From Cannabis sativa (lineage: Eukaryota; Streptophyta; Magnoliopsida; Rosales; Cannabaceae): a stretch of DNA of 64,000 bases. Both the position numbers and the translations under genes were made by a program. The notes under the pieces were generated by a model. That model was not told the origin of the DNA and made no database searches. It was given only the letters and a program-made list of their open reading frames with translations. The DNA lies in NCBI RefSeq assembly GCF_029168945.1, contig NC_083601.1:32973660-33037659 (forward strand), read 5' to 3'. Position 1 is the stretch's first letter, and each line of letters starts with the position of its first letter. Positions 47,906 to 58,777 of this stretch are shown piece after piece.

Positions 47906-50400
47906 GTTGGGTTAATCCAAATGTTAATCCATTAGTTGGTTGTTCACTTTTATTATTTGAAAATTGTAATGTTTAATACTTTATTGTAATCAAGAAGTGA
48001 GAAATTGTAATGTGGTTACTACAAATTAATTAGCATATATAAAAGATTTCTTTATCCTAATAACGTATTTCTACGTATGTCTTTCCAACCCTAAAATCAA
48101 TTTTCAACAGTCACAGAAATAAATTATATGAAAATATGTTTGGAACGTATTTCAATGTACGTCGGAAAATTTGGATCTCCCATATCTCAATAAGTTCAAG
48201 TTTGAAAATAACGTACATTAATATACGTGCAGAGTACCTTATATCGGAAATACAGTACGCTGCAATTATGTTTACTCAATATTTGAATTTAATGAGATAA
48301 TAAGATTTTTTTTCAAATGTAAACTATAATTTCGAACATATTTATTCGTACATTACTTATTTTAATACATTTTGAACCATTTCCTATTTAGGACCACGTT
48401 TTAAAGTTGTTGGGAATTATTTAAAAATTGTCCAAATATTGTAATCTTCTTAACCAAGTATGGACTATTTCCTCTTTAATTTGTAGATACTAACTAAAAA
48501 AATCAATAGTTGTCTTATCAATATTTAATTTTCTGTGTACGTCCCACGTTGTACTCACCGACGTTAAATGGAGTATTTCCTACACTTTAAATAACGTACG
48601 TCGGCCGATTTCACGGTGTAACATCAAATCAAACTCGACTACATTCGACATGCAGATCTCATGGGATTCCCTGATTTGAGTTAATTAATATACTATTTCA
48701 AAACACGAAACCTACCAGTAATTACTTAAGGAGATTTAATATTTGTTGGGCTCTAATATACTAATATGACATTTTTCTTATTAAAATTTGGACAAATCAA
48801 TTAGGTCAGATTTAATAAATTATGATAGTAGTACCAACAACGATTATGATGTCAAATTTTAATAAATTATTTACGACTGAAATGAGTAGATGTCACATCA
48901 CCTTTTTAAATTTCACCATTTAAACCATGTACTTATTATTACCATAACATTTAAATATTTAGGTGACAAAGTATTCATTAAATAATTACTCCTTCTGTGG
49001 GATCCGACCAAAATATTAAAAAAAAAGTCATACATGTCACGTGAATTCTTCGAGTATTGTGCCAAATATTGTAAAAAAAAACTTGTTTTTATTATTTATT
49101 ATAATTGTAGGGAATGTTCTATTCTATGTACCTTATATTTTGATCTCTATAAATAGACAAACATCCTACATATAGTTACTTTATTTGTAATAAAATAATT
49201 AGGATTAATACAATTAAGAGCACCATGATTTGATATCAATATATTATAACATTTATTGTTGATACATTTAATAGAGTTTCATTTTTTTTTTCTTTTTCTG
49301 AAAATTAATTTTATAATTCTAAATTTTAATGCATATGGTGCATGGGACCTCACATTTGATCTTTATGTTCAATTAATATTGATTTTTTTTTTTATATATA
49401 ATATTTTATTTAGAAACATTTTGTGTTCTTATTTAAATTTAGGCTAGTAAATTTAAATTAATACAACATTTAACAAAAAAGAAGGCAAATACTCATTTTG
49501 ACAAATTATTTAGATGGTGTTTTGGCACTATAATTAAAAAATAAATTTTATTCATAACAACTGAAATTTTTTTTTAATAATGCCTACAATTATAAGTGTT
49601 TGACAATATTTTCAGAAGATTTTTTTTTTTAAAAAAAAAATAAATAAAATATAAAATTTTGAGAACACCAAAAAGTTATTTGTCGGAGTTTAATTTCATC
49701 AATTTTTTTTTTCCAAATTACTTTAAAATGCATTTCTTTTTTATGAATATATTTATTAATTTTTTTATTGAAGTTTATTTTCTAAGAAAAAAAGAAAGAA
49801 TAAATAAATAATTTCTGTTTTTACAAAATTACATCAAACAAATATTTTTTAATTTTTGAAAACTTCAAAGTATGTTTTATATTATCATTATTTTAAACAA
49901 TTTTAAAAAAAATAAAAACAAAACCAGAAAAATTCAGAGTGACTCCTCTTATTATTTAAGATTTGAAAACAATTTTATGTTTTTATAAACTCAAAAGGTG
50001 GGTCTACATACAAATTCTTGATTTAGTCAAATATTTTCAAAAACAAAATCTGGGTATTATTTTGAATTTTAGATTGAAAAATAAAAACACTATTTTTCAT
50101 GTTTCAAACCGTGTACTTATTACTTAAAGATGGTGATGTGACATTTTTATACGGCTGTAATAAATCAATTCACATCATTCATTATGTCTTCCATCTGTAC
50201 TAATACTTAAAAGCATTTTATTTTTACTTTAATTCTGCAAATTATTATTTAAATCTCTCAAACCGTACGTAATTTTGTTTTTAATATAAACATGTCACAT
50301 CACTTAGTACTTTCCCGATATTGCTTAGATTTTGTTTGTGGGATTTGATTCACCTTCTCCTTCTATTAAAATTGGTTAACTAATAAATGTGTAAATATTA
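47906..50400. other. Non-coding interior of the Mutator-like element
   Basis: AT-rich. The part at 48050-48620 has many ACGTAC/CGTACG steps, as in other non-coding parts of this element. I see no gene. Long T/A runs lie at 49280-49300 and 49620-49640. Confidence 0.5.
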
Positions 50401-50502
50401 CCATTGTCAAAATTTATTAACTATGAAATGGTTAAATTCGGAAAAAGAAAACCAATATTATTACATCAACCCAATCACGTGTACATCAACCCACCAACCC
50501 AC

Positions 50503-50509
50503 TATATAA
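50503..50509 (+). promoter_or_regulatory. TATA box of the 160-residue ORF
   Basis: TATATAA in CCCACTATATAAG lies 65 bases upstream of the ATG at 50574. A short A/C/T-rich leader follows. Spacing fits a plant RNA polymerase II promoter. Confidence 0.6.
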
Positions 50510-50573
50510 GTAAAGGTTATGTCTATTCACTAAGCATTTTTATCAAACCCCGTTTTACTGTTACCTACATCAA

Positions 50574-51056
50574 ATGGACCCTTACCAAAACTTCAACCCT
50601 TTTGAAACAAGTCCTCAAAAATCCCCACCGCATCCTTTTTCTTCCACAAGACACGTAGGTACACCGTCACGGAGTCCAAGACTCCGTTCAGCGTCCATCT
50701 CAGGATGTCCTAACTGTGCAAGGCTCGAGTCTGTTCTCCACGAACACGAAAAAATTATAAAGAAGGCTTATTTACGAGCCACGGAGGCCAAGCAAGAGTC
50801 ATACAAACTCGCGGAACATCTGTACCATTCAGCCCACGCCATGCAAGAAGCCAACAGTTCAAGAGAAAAATTAGAGGGTATCATGGATGACATTCTCGAC
50901 TACACCGAGGTGTCCATTCCCCACTACCTACTTCATGTGAAACAAGAATCACCAAGCACTACTCCAAGAGAAAGCCCTTCACGACCAAAGTCCCCGTTCA
51001 GAGACAATAGCCCTCCGTCTCAAAGGAAGTTCCCTCAAGTTATAGAACTTGATTGA
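50574..51056 (+). CDS. Unrecognised 160-residue coiled-coil protein with CxxC
   Basis: The frame is intact and has plant-gene-like codon use, unlike the surrounding A/T-rich DNA. The N-terminal 40 residues are Pro/Ser-rich (SRSPRLRSASISG). A CPNC pair follows at about residues 46-49. Residues about 50-105 are highly charged and predicted to form a helix or coiled coil (HEHEKIIKKAYLRATEAKQE). The C-terminal part is again Pro/Ser-rich with a PRESPSRPKSPF stretch. No signal peptide or membrane segment is seen. The ATG is chosen because a TATA box lies 65 bases upstream. It is the only clearly unbroken gene in the element, 1.8 kb upstream of the transposase. It could be a second mobility-related protein or captured host sequence. 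I do not recognise a family. Confidence 0.65.
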   Translation: MDPYQNFNPFETSPQKSPPHPFSSTRHVGTPSRSPRLRSASISGCPNCARLESVLHEHEKIIKKAYLRATEAKQESYKLAEHLYHSAHAMQEANSSREKLEGIMDDILDYTEVSIPHYLLHVKQESPSTTPRESPSRPKSPFRDNSPPSQRKFPQVIELD

Positions 51057-51415
51057 ACATCCGTTCGGTTTCGATCGTGGTATTTTTCATATATATATAC
51101 TGTACTTTTGTTACAACTCATCTCATATGGCTGTTGAATCAACTTTTTGTTAGGCCATTTAATGAGATTGAAGCACTTCTATTATATATCTACTTGTTTG
51201 TAACTTTACTATATTATTTTAAGTTTTTTTGCTTTCTGTTTGCAGTTGTGATTTCACAATGATTCACTTCACTTTTACTTCCACAATTAATTAATGAGGA
51301 AAGTGACATTAATACTCCAAAATAAACCAAAGTACATATTTCATAACAAATACTGATCGTACAACATTATAGCTTAAAATATAAAATAACATAACTTGGA
51401 CACTAACACAGGGCA

Positions 51416-51622
51416 TCATTTACTGTTTTTGGGAGAAGTATCCACTCCTCCTTTGTCTCCAACTTCTATATCATCTCCATTTCGGTCCTCACCTTTCTCG
51501 CCGAATCTTTCACATTGTCTGTTCGGGTGATTTAATTGCACCGTAACATTCACCCTCATCAAACAAAGTGAGCAAACGGAATTAAGGATAGCCTCTTCAT
51601 CATTATCATCATCGAATCCCAC
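51416..51622 (-). CDS. Small unrecognised ORF downstream of the RNase H1-like ORF
   Basis: 68 residues, acidic (MGFDDDNDEEAILNSV), with CSLC and a lone Cys further on. It is in the same frame as the ORF 51638-51853 but separated from it by two adjacent stops (TAA TGA), so the two could be parts of one decayed or spliced gene. I do not recognise it. Confidence 0.3.
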   Translation of the reverse strand: MGFDDDNDEEAILNSVCSLCLMRVNVTVQLNHPNRQCERFGEKGEDRNGDDIEVGDKGGVDTSPKNSK

Positions 51623-51637
51623 ATGCGGGGAAACTCA

Positions 51638-51853
51638 TTAACACAAAGCAAAGTTCTCTAACTTTACGCCGGTGAAGCATTCTCCCGTCTCTCCATGTAG
51701 ACATAAAGCAGAAAAAGCTTCTATGAAAGATTCATAACGAATTATTTTTATGGACGCATCAGAAGTAGTGTTTTTGCTTACAGCATCTTCGTACGTACTA
51801 TAGATACCTTCATTTGGTCCATTGAAAATAACCCAGTGTGGACCTGAACTCAT
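51638..51853 (-). CDS. Small protein resembling the RNase H1 N-terminal hybrid-binding domain
   Basis: 71 residues. HWVIFNGPNEGIYSTYEDAV matches the family pattern of a short beta strand, G-x-x-x-GIY and a conserved aromatic. A spacer and YESFIEAFSAL follow, the place of the 'F..eAe.aL' end. This domain (also called viroplasmin-like) binds RNA/DNA hybrids or double-stranded RNA in eukaryotic RNase H1 and occurs alone in many plant proteins. The middle is shorter than usual and the tryptophan expected after GIY is replaced by Tyr. The ATG at 51853 gives a natural N terminus. The role in the transposon is unknown, and the assignment is by pattern only. Confidence 0.45.
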   Translation of the reverse strand: MSSGPHWVIFNGPNEGIYSTYEDAVSKNTTSDASIKIIRYESFIEAFSALCLHGETGECFTGVKLENFALC

Positions 51854-52149
51854 ACTTGATATATTGTAATGCTAATAACTAAGTTACAAATTAATTTCTC
51901 TATAAACTTGATGCTGGATTGGAAAACGTCTCAAGTGTCTTATATAAGTCGTGGAGAATAACCCTATAGTACGTTTTTTAGTTAGCTGTACTCCATTGGG
52001 ATGTACTCCATTGGGCAAATGTGATGTGTCAAAAGAGGGGTGCTTAAATCTCTGAATTACACAATTAAATACACGTGTAGGCGTACGTAGTATGGTCAAA
52101 TGTCAACATTATTCATCAATGCCGTTTTTCCAAAAAACCTAATGTCCTA

Positions 52150-52790
52150 CGCATCGTTCTAACGTACGACGATGGTTTAACTTATAAGAAGATGTAGGTG
52201 AAGGGCCCATTAATATCACCAACATAAATAAATCCCCAACATATATAAATCAGTAAAACTACCCATTCTACTAAAATAAGACATCACTTTAATACACGTG
52301 TACACGCATGGGGTTTTCATAATAGTACTGCGTTATCTTTGTAAAGTACAGGAATGGTTGAATTAATTAAAAGATGTTGGTATAGGCCCATTAATATAAG
52401 CCCAATGGATTTAAATGTGAACAACTAACCATTTATTAAAATTTTCTTCTTTTCTTAACATATTTTTTTCCAAAAACAATAAAAGTACAATGTTTTATTT
52501 CGGACGTACGAATATGGTTCAAGTCATTGAAAAACTTAGGTGAAGGCCCATTAACATAACCCCAATCTATTTAAATCCCACCACCAAACCTTTCAACTCA
52601 ATAACATCAACCCTTCAAATTTTTCGTCAAATAACCTTATTTCACAATTACATGTGGAATGAAATTAAAACAATTTGTACTATTATACTGTTATGACGTA
52701 CGAGAGGAGTTGAGTTCAGATTGTAATATTGAAGAGGCCCATTAATATCACCAACAGCTTTAAATGTGATCACCAACTCCACACAACCCT
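52150..52790 (+). promoter_or_regulatory. Four promoter-like repeats upstream of the transposase gene
   Basis: GGCCCATTAA occurs near 52205, 52385, 52545 and 52737, at intervals of about 160-190 bp. Each copy is followed by a (T)AATAT or ACATA step and ACC/CCC blocks. In three of the four copies a CGTACGA precedes it by 35-50 bases. GGCCCA is the core of plant site II / TCP-bound promoter elements. The last copy lies about 160 bases upstream of the ATG at 52895, so the array is well placed to drive the transposase. Confidence 0.6.
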
Positions 52791-52894
52791 ATTATCTCAG
52801 CCTTCTATACTCACAAAATCTAATTTCAATCCCCTCACCACCCTCTACACCTTACTCCTCATCTACAATTCTTACAAATCAATAACAAGCCAAC

Positions 52895-55188
52895 ATGAAT
52901 GACGAACACACTTATGAATGGGAAACCATCACAGCAGAGCTAAACATCATAAAACCAGTGAATGAGATTGAGATACAGGACGTGCTAGGCAAGAGTCTCG
53001 ACAAACTGGAAAAATGGGAAGCATTCTACGAAATGTATGCGAAACGGATGGGTTTCGGCACAAGGAAAGACGATGTACGGCGTTCTCATGGGGTCATTGT
53101 AATGCGGAGGTGGGTTTGTTGTTCAGAGGGTTCGAAAAAAATCGCATCACCGGACACACCAAGAAAAAAAAGACCTCATGATGTCACTAGAACCGGATGT
53201 CAGGCAGCATTGCGTATTTTACTCACACAACCGTCTAACACTTGGAAATGCAAAGAGTTCAAGACAATGCACAATCACGAGTTGGCTTCATCAAGTGAGG
53301 TACAATTTTTGAGATCATATAGAGTTGTCTCCAATGGGTTGCTTGCCCAAGTCGTCGATGAACTCCGTAGGAATTAAAACTCGCCAACATAATGTCTCAT
53401 GTTGCTTTGCAAAGTGGAGGTTACGAGAAAATGCCATGTCAACTTCGAGATGTGTACAACAGTGGTTGCCGGTGCGAAGCGAGAAGAGAAGATAGAGACG
53501 GACTCGGAAGGGGCTGCGGGATTTCTTGATTGTCTCGCAGAGAAGGATCCTAATTTCTTCGTTGTCTATCGTGGTTGACGACGAGAATCGCTTGGCTAAC
53601 TTATTCGGGCGGATGGAAACTCACGCGTGGACTATGTAGCTTTTGGGGATGTACTAGGATTTGACACAACCTACATGACGAATGAGTACAATAAGCCCCT
53701 CACTGTTCTCATTGGCGTCAACCACCATTTCAACACATGCATCTTCGGATTTGCTCTCCTCCTCCACGAGAAGCTTCCATCATATTCTTGGCTACTTCAA
53801 AAATTTCTAGAATGCCATGGAGATAAGAAGCCAAGTGTTGTAGTTACTTGACCAAGATGCGGCCATGAAAAAGCTATCGTTGAACACATGCCCGATGTTA
53901 CGCACCGTCTCTCGCGCTTGGCATCTCAATACAAATGCTTCGAAAAAGGTTAAAGATCCGATCTTCTTAAAAACATTTAAGGATCTCATGTACAACTACT
54001 ACGAGGAGGAAGAATTTGAAGCAAGATGGTTAGACGTCATCCAAACCCAACAACTACCGTATAATGAATGGTGTCAAACAACATTCGAGTCAAGACAACA
54101 ATGGGCGTAAACGTATTTAAGGGGTTCATTCGTTGCAGGAATGAGAACCACCCAACGTTGCGAATCCATCAACTCCGCTCTAAAAAAATTTTTAGAGAAG
54201 AATTATTGCTTGCGTGAATTTGTAACAACCATAGATATGACAAGCCTCAAAGCTCGTACACAACGAGACCGCAAATGACTTCAAAAGTAGATGCACTCGA
54301 CCTCACCCACCTAATCCTACATGCTTGACCACTTACTACAACCAATGTGCGGAATTCTACACAAGAACTATGTACCACAAGGTTGCCGAGCCTTGATTTA
54401 GAGAATAACTATTTTGTCCTAACTCAAGAGCAAGAAGGAGAGTGGCGTATATTCACCATTGGAAAGTTCCAAAGCATCCGGACGTCCAATACCGAGTTCA
54501 TTACTGTGAAGGCCGACGAGCACTACACTGTAGTTGCTTGCTCTATGAAAGTCAAGGGTACCCTTGTAGACATTTATGGGCTACAATGAAAAGATTAAAC
54601 ATGAGAAGAATACCTAATTCTCTTCTCATGAAGCGATGGAGCAAATCCGCAAAGATAAATCTCCACCTATATTTTAACCCGCCAGCACAACCACAACAGC
54701 ACATTTACGAGATGGCTAGGTTTGGATCTCTCAGTTCACTGACTTATAACTTCACTTTCTATGCAGCGAAATCAGAGGACTCGTACAACCGTGCAAAGGA
54801 AGAGCTTGAACGGCTAACTCTAATGTTCAAGGAAGAATTTGACTTGAATTCCAATCCGGAAGGAGAGACGCCACAACCTGGAAGATATCGTAGCAACCCC
54901 AACATTATTAAAGACCCCGAAGTTGTGAGAACAAAGGGTACGGGAAATACAAGGGAAGGACCAAACGGGGAGCAGATCCCAAGAAACTCAAGACATTGTC
55001 GCATTTGTCGCTCATCAGACCATGATTATCGACGGTGCCCAAATCGTCAACATAACACTGGATCTCAGGGGCAACAACCTCCAAACAATCAACCACCATC
55101 TGACTCATTCAATGACCACTCCAACGCGTATTTCCCGGAACCGCCTTCCTCCACACAAGAGTCTTACTATAGTCATTCTTATAACTAG
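52895..55188 (+). pseudogene. FAR1-type Mutator transposase, several frameshifts
   Basis: The 5' piece (52895-53377) holds a FAR1 DNA-binding region: FYEMYAKRMGFGTRKDD, then a zinc-binding block ending in CKEFKTMHNHELAS. The MULE transposase core follows (53627-53851): VAFGDVLGFDTTYM with the first catalytic Asp, then YNKPLTVLIGVNHH and FGFALLLHEK. After a +1 shift near 53850 comes DQDAAMKK with the second Asp. Further pieces read RAWHLNTNASKK, EEEFEARWLDVI and, after another shift, AGMRTTQRCESINSALKKFL. The 3' piece (54442-55188) has a SWIM zinc finger (CSCLLYESQGYPCRHLWA) and a C-terminal CCHC-like CRICRSSDHDYRRCP. Domain order matches FAR1/Jittery-type transposases, nuclear proteins that cut and join the element ends. 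At least four frame changes break the gene. Confidence 0.9.
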
Positions 55189-55499
55189 CTACTTTTAGCC
55201 ATTGTTGTTTTAACGTTTATGACTCTACTTATTGCAACCCAAGATCTACATTTATATACTTCTTGTTATGTTTGCTGTGTTTAAGGTAATTCTCTCATCT
55301 TCACCAAACCTCAAAATTATTATTGACGAACAACTAAATTATGCCTAGGAAAAAAAACTGAATCTTATAAGGTGAAAAAATATATTTTTCTGGTAATTTT
55401 TAATATACGAAATATTTACAATTACAAAATTACACCAACTAAAAACTCAATGTATAACAACAAATAATTTCATCACTAAAAAAAAAAAATTCTAAACAA

Positions 55500-55941
55500 T
55501 ATACTACGAAACGTAAATGAACGTACTCGGTACGTGAAATTTTGTACTCGGTACGTGATATTATGTACACTAATTTTACTAAACATCACGCAGAAATAAG
55601 TAATGTACACGGTACTCTATATAATGTACTTAATTACCATCCCACAAATACATATGATCTTATGAATGAAGGAAAATACCAAAATAGCCTTAATCCGACA
55701 ACATGGACCCACTGCCTACAGTGTTTTCGTACCATCAACTGCCAGGAACAGTGAAGAGTGATGTACCTTTTTGTACTCTAACTAACACAAACAGTACCAT
55801 TTTGTACTTTTTCCGTACCTAATTATTTTATAATTAAAAAAATAAAATCCCAACCGGTAACCACACCTACAACAACCGGTTACCACTTACATTTTAAAAA
55901 TTAAAAAACATTTAAAAGTACGGTGGGGCCCCCCTGCCGTA
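55500..55941. other. GTAC-rich right subterminal region
   Basis: GTAC tetramers are strongly enriched here (GTACTCGGTACGTG occurs twice near 55525-55560, then GTACAC, GGTACTC, GTACTT, CGTACC and others), about 15 or more in 440 bases. They approach the right end. The left end has similar steps (CTGTACGG, ATGTACTG near 34383 and 34410). This could be a protein-binding subterminal array. Confidence 0.5.
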
Positions 55942-55991
55942 CAACGGATTCCAATCCGTGTTTTGCATATATGGGCACAAAATCGGCTGCC
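55942..55991 (-). repeat. Right terminal inverted repeat
   Basis: Inverted, it reads GGCAGCCGATTTTGTGCCC at the end, then the palindrome ACGGATTGGAATCCGT (55944-55959 on the plus strand reads ACGGATTCCAATCCGT). Confidence 0.85.
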
Positions 55992-56001
55992 TAATTATAT
56001 T

Positions 56002-56539
56002 ATAGAAGTTTTTATAACATGCATATATGATTGTAAGAGTTTCAATGATATTTTATTTTACATATCCATATACAAATATGATAAATAAAAGAATTATTAC
56101 ATAAAAAAAATATAAATTGACACTTTATGTATATATTATATCTCCATAAGGTGTGGATAACATTTTAACCTTTTATGTGATTTTAATTACTAAAATATCA
56201 CCTACACTATTACTTACACAATCACACAATGGTTGTAGAGTGGTTGTTGCATGGTTGCGTGGTTGCTGCGTCAAACAAATGTTTCAATCAGACGATAGTT
56301 GTAGGGTGGTTGTTGGGTAGTTGGCCGAAGGTTACATGAGACGAAGATTTCAATTAGACGAAATAACTGTTAGCAAAATATTTATGCAACTGTTGTGAAA
56401 CATTAAAAATCAGAACAGTGTTTCCACGTACGTATAACTCTATTTACATGTCTCTTTATGATTTAATATGAACAAATTCACCATTAAAAATTTGGAAAAT
56501 AACGAAAAATGCACCAGGATAAATATTTTACTGTAGTAT
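56002..56539. other. Non-coding stretch
   Basis: No gene. A short imperfect repeat of GTTGTAG(A/G)GTGGTTGTTG lies near 56230-56320. Confidence 0.5.
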
Positions 56540-56960
56540 TGACGTAATTTTTTTTAGACTATACTTAGAGTTGGATTGTTTGGGAACTTCAGTTCAACTT
56601 TTTGAGATATACCTTTCATGGATCTGAACATTGAAGTCAGGACCTTGTCCCCAACCCTAGCCTTGACCTCGATCTCGGACCCGAACCTAGGCCCTGACCC
56701 CAGACTCGAACTTTAGACCCCGAACCCCCAAACCCTGACCCCAGATCCCAAACCCTGCTTAAATAAAAACGAAAAACCAAAATGAAAAGTAAAATTTACA
56801 TAATACACTTTTATTTTTGTTTTTAAAATTAAAAAATAAAAGTAGTTGCACAACACATTTTTAGTTTTCAAAAATAAAATTTAAAAAAAAAAAACAAAAA
56901 TTCGACTTTCAATTTTGTGATTAAATATTCAAACAAATATTACCAAACGCTACCTAAGAG
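56540..56960 (-). mobile_element. MITE-like element with GGGTCC-rich core, copy 3
   Basis: The core (about 56640-56760) is rich in GACC, GAACC and GACCCC steps, the complement of the plus-strand copies. The right edge reads ATATTACCAAACGCTACC, the same terminal block as in copy 2 (inverted GTTTGGTAAT). Left edge uncertain. Confidence 0.55.
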
Positions 56961-57700
56961 TGCGTTCTATAACACTTTTTTAATCAGTTTTTTATTTTTT
57001 AATTAGAAAAGTAAAATTCTTTAAAAAAACATGTTACATTTCACTGTTTAATTTTTAAATTGAGAATCAAAATTTTAAAAATTTGAAAATAAAAAAAAGT
57101 CTCTTTCAAAATTTTTTTAAACAATTTGTTTTCATTTTCTTAATTATAGTCTACTTGTATTTTTCATCAATATTTTAGACCCCGACCCCGATCCTATTAG
57201 GACCCGAACCTTGGACCTTGTTATAGGACCTCGACTTGAACCCCAAACCTCGTTACTTGAACCCCAACCCGGACTTGGACACAAACACGAATCGAAACCC
57301 GGATCCAAACATAGACCCCGAGCAAGATGCCGGACCCCAACCTTATACCCCAGACCTAGACGCGAACCTTGGACCTCGAACCTCGATCTCAATCCCAAAC
57401 TTTGACCTCGGACCCCATACTCGTACCTAGACCCTAACCTTGGACCCGGTCTTGAACTCCAAACTCGAACCCATACCCGTACTCGGACCCTGACTCACAC
57501 CCCGAACCTATACTTGAACTTCAACCCTGGAGCCCAAATTTAGACCTCGGACCCGACCCCAAACCCAAACCCCAACCTTGGACCTGACCCTGAACCCCAA
57601 CCCCAACCCACACCAACACTTTGACCTTGGACTCAGACCTTAGCCCCGAACCCTTACCGTACCTACTTTCTACCACCTCAGTTTACTTCAACCTACTCTT
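56961..57700 (-). mobile_element. MITE-like element with GGGTCC-rich core, copy 4 (longest core)
   Basis: Flanking A/T-rich sequence (TTAATCAGTTTTTTATTTTT, then AATTAGAAAAGTAAAATTC) matches, inverted, the right flank of copy 2. The core runs about 500 bases (57176-57670) of degenerate GACCCC, GAACCC and GGACCT repeats. Open frames across it (on both strands) are artefacts of the repeat composition. It abuts copy 3 end to end. Confidence 0.55.
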
Positions 57701-57905
57701 GGATATTCATGAGGAATATAAGGAGCCGACTGAGTTTTTTTAAATTGATAAAATATATAATATTATTTGAACTTCCATTATTTGTTATTTTTATTACCTT
57801 ATCTATTACTAATTATTTATTGTTTTCTTTAGTTAATTTTTGTGGAAATTTGGGAGCAACTCTATTTGTACGATGATTTGATATATGGCATTCTATAATT
57901 CAATA
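57701..57905. other. Non-coding spacer
   Basis: Nothing supportable. Confidence 0.4.
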
Positions 57906-57907
57906 TA

Positions 57908-58357
57908 CAGTAGAACCTCTATTTAAGAATACTCTATTTAAGAATAACCTCTAATTTGTTATAAAAAAATCAAGTCCCAATTTGGGCCAGTTATAAATAA
58001 GAATAACCTCTAAATTGTAATTAGTTATACATTTTTTAAGTCCGATATTAACAAAGTATACCTCTATGTAAGAATAATTACATCTTAATAAAATATATAC
58101 ATATGTTTTGTAAATTTATTTACATTAAATTAATAATTTTATTTAAAATTGTAACATATGTATTACCATTATATTTACTCTAAAAATAATTCTATTATAA
58201 TATAGTATTAATAATTATTAATTGTTATTATTGTTACATTGATATTTTTTAGTATTTTAAATTTTTTTTTTCTAGTATAACTCTATTTAGTTATAACCTC
58301 TCAATTAGAATATAATTTGCTTGGTCCCAAGTCTATTCTTGAATAGAGGTTCTACTG
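57908..58357. mobile_element. Emigrant/pogo-type MITE
   Basis: The ends are 24-bp inverted repeats with one mismatch, starting CAGTAGAACCTCTATTTAAG and, inverted, CAGTAGAACCTCTATTCAAG. The dinucleotide TA flanks both sides, the target of the Tc1/mariner superfamily. The terminal sequence is close to that of Arabidopsis Emigrant (pogo-like) MITEs. Inner copies of AGAATAACCTCTAA give additional repeats. No coding capacity. Confidence 0.85.
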
Positions 58358-58777
58358 TATATATATATGGAATACTTCTTGATGGGTATTACTCATAAAT
58401 GGTTACTTAAAAAAATTTAACTATAAATATTAATTTTAAAATTATCAAACCATCGAATTTTGATCTAATAACGAATAATGAAATCACAAATTTGAATTTC
58501 TATGCTTAATTTAACTACTTAATTAAAAAAAATATCAAAAAATATTTTTTTTTACACTATATCAAAAATATGTTCATACAAAAATATTTAACTCAAACTC
58601 AACTTTTTCTTTTTTTATTTTTCTTGCTAAAAACTTTTTTTTAAATTTTTTTTTACCGATGAAACAATCTCAGCCCATATGATATAAAAATGAGAGATTT
58701 TTTTTAATTAGATAGAAAAATTAAGTATAAAAACTCAAAATTTTCTAATTTTACCCATTCATGAGTAATACCTATTA

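Larger units (their letters stand above)
34361..55991. mobile_element. 21.6-kb Mutator-like element carrying FAR1-type transposase and Ulp1-like protease
   Basis: The left end reads GGGACCGGATTTTGTCCC and the right end, inverted, GGCAGCCGATTTTGTGCCC. Each continues about 20 bases later into a CACGGATT(G/C)... palindrome shared by both ends. A perfect 10-bp direct repeat, TAATTATATT, flanks the element (34351-34360 and 55992-56001), in the 8-11-bp range of Mutator-like elements. The interior carries a Ulp1/C48-like protease gene, a GRF zinc finger remnant, an inverted duplication around a satellite array, two small ORFs, promoter-like repeats and a FAR1-type transposase. FAR1-type transposases and Ulp1-like proteases are both established cargo of plant Mutator-like families, so the ends, duplication and content agree. 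Most genes are broken, so this copy is probably no longer autonomous. Confidence 0.9.

Noticed and set aside
52895..55188. Domesticated FAR1/FHY3-like host gene
   Set aside because: Several frameshifts and a position inside element ends with a target duplication make a transposase pseudogene more likely.
57144..57430. Pro/Asn/Arg-rich frames on both strands
   Set aside because: Low-complexity translation of the GGGTCC/GACCC core; both strands open is typical of such repeats.
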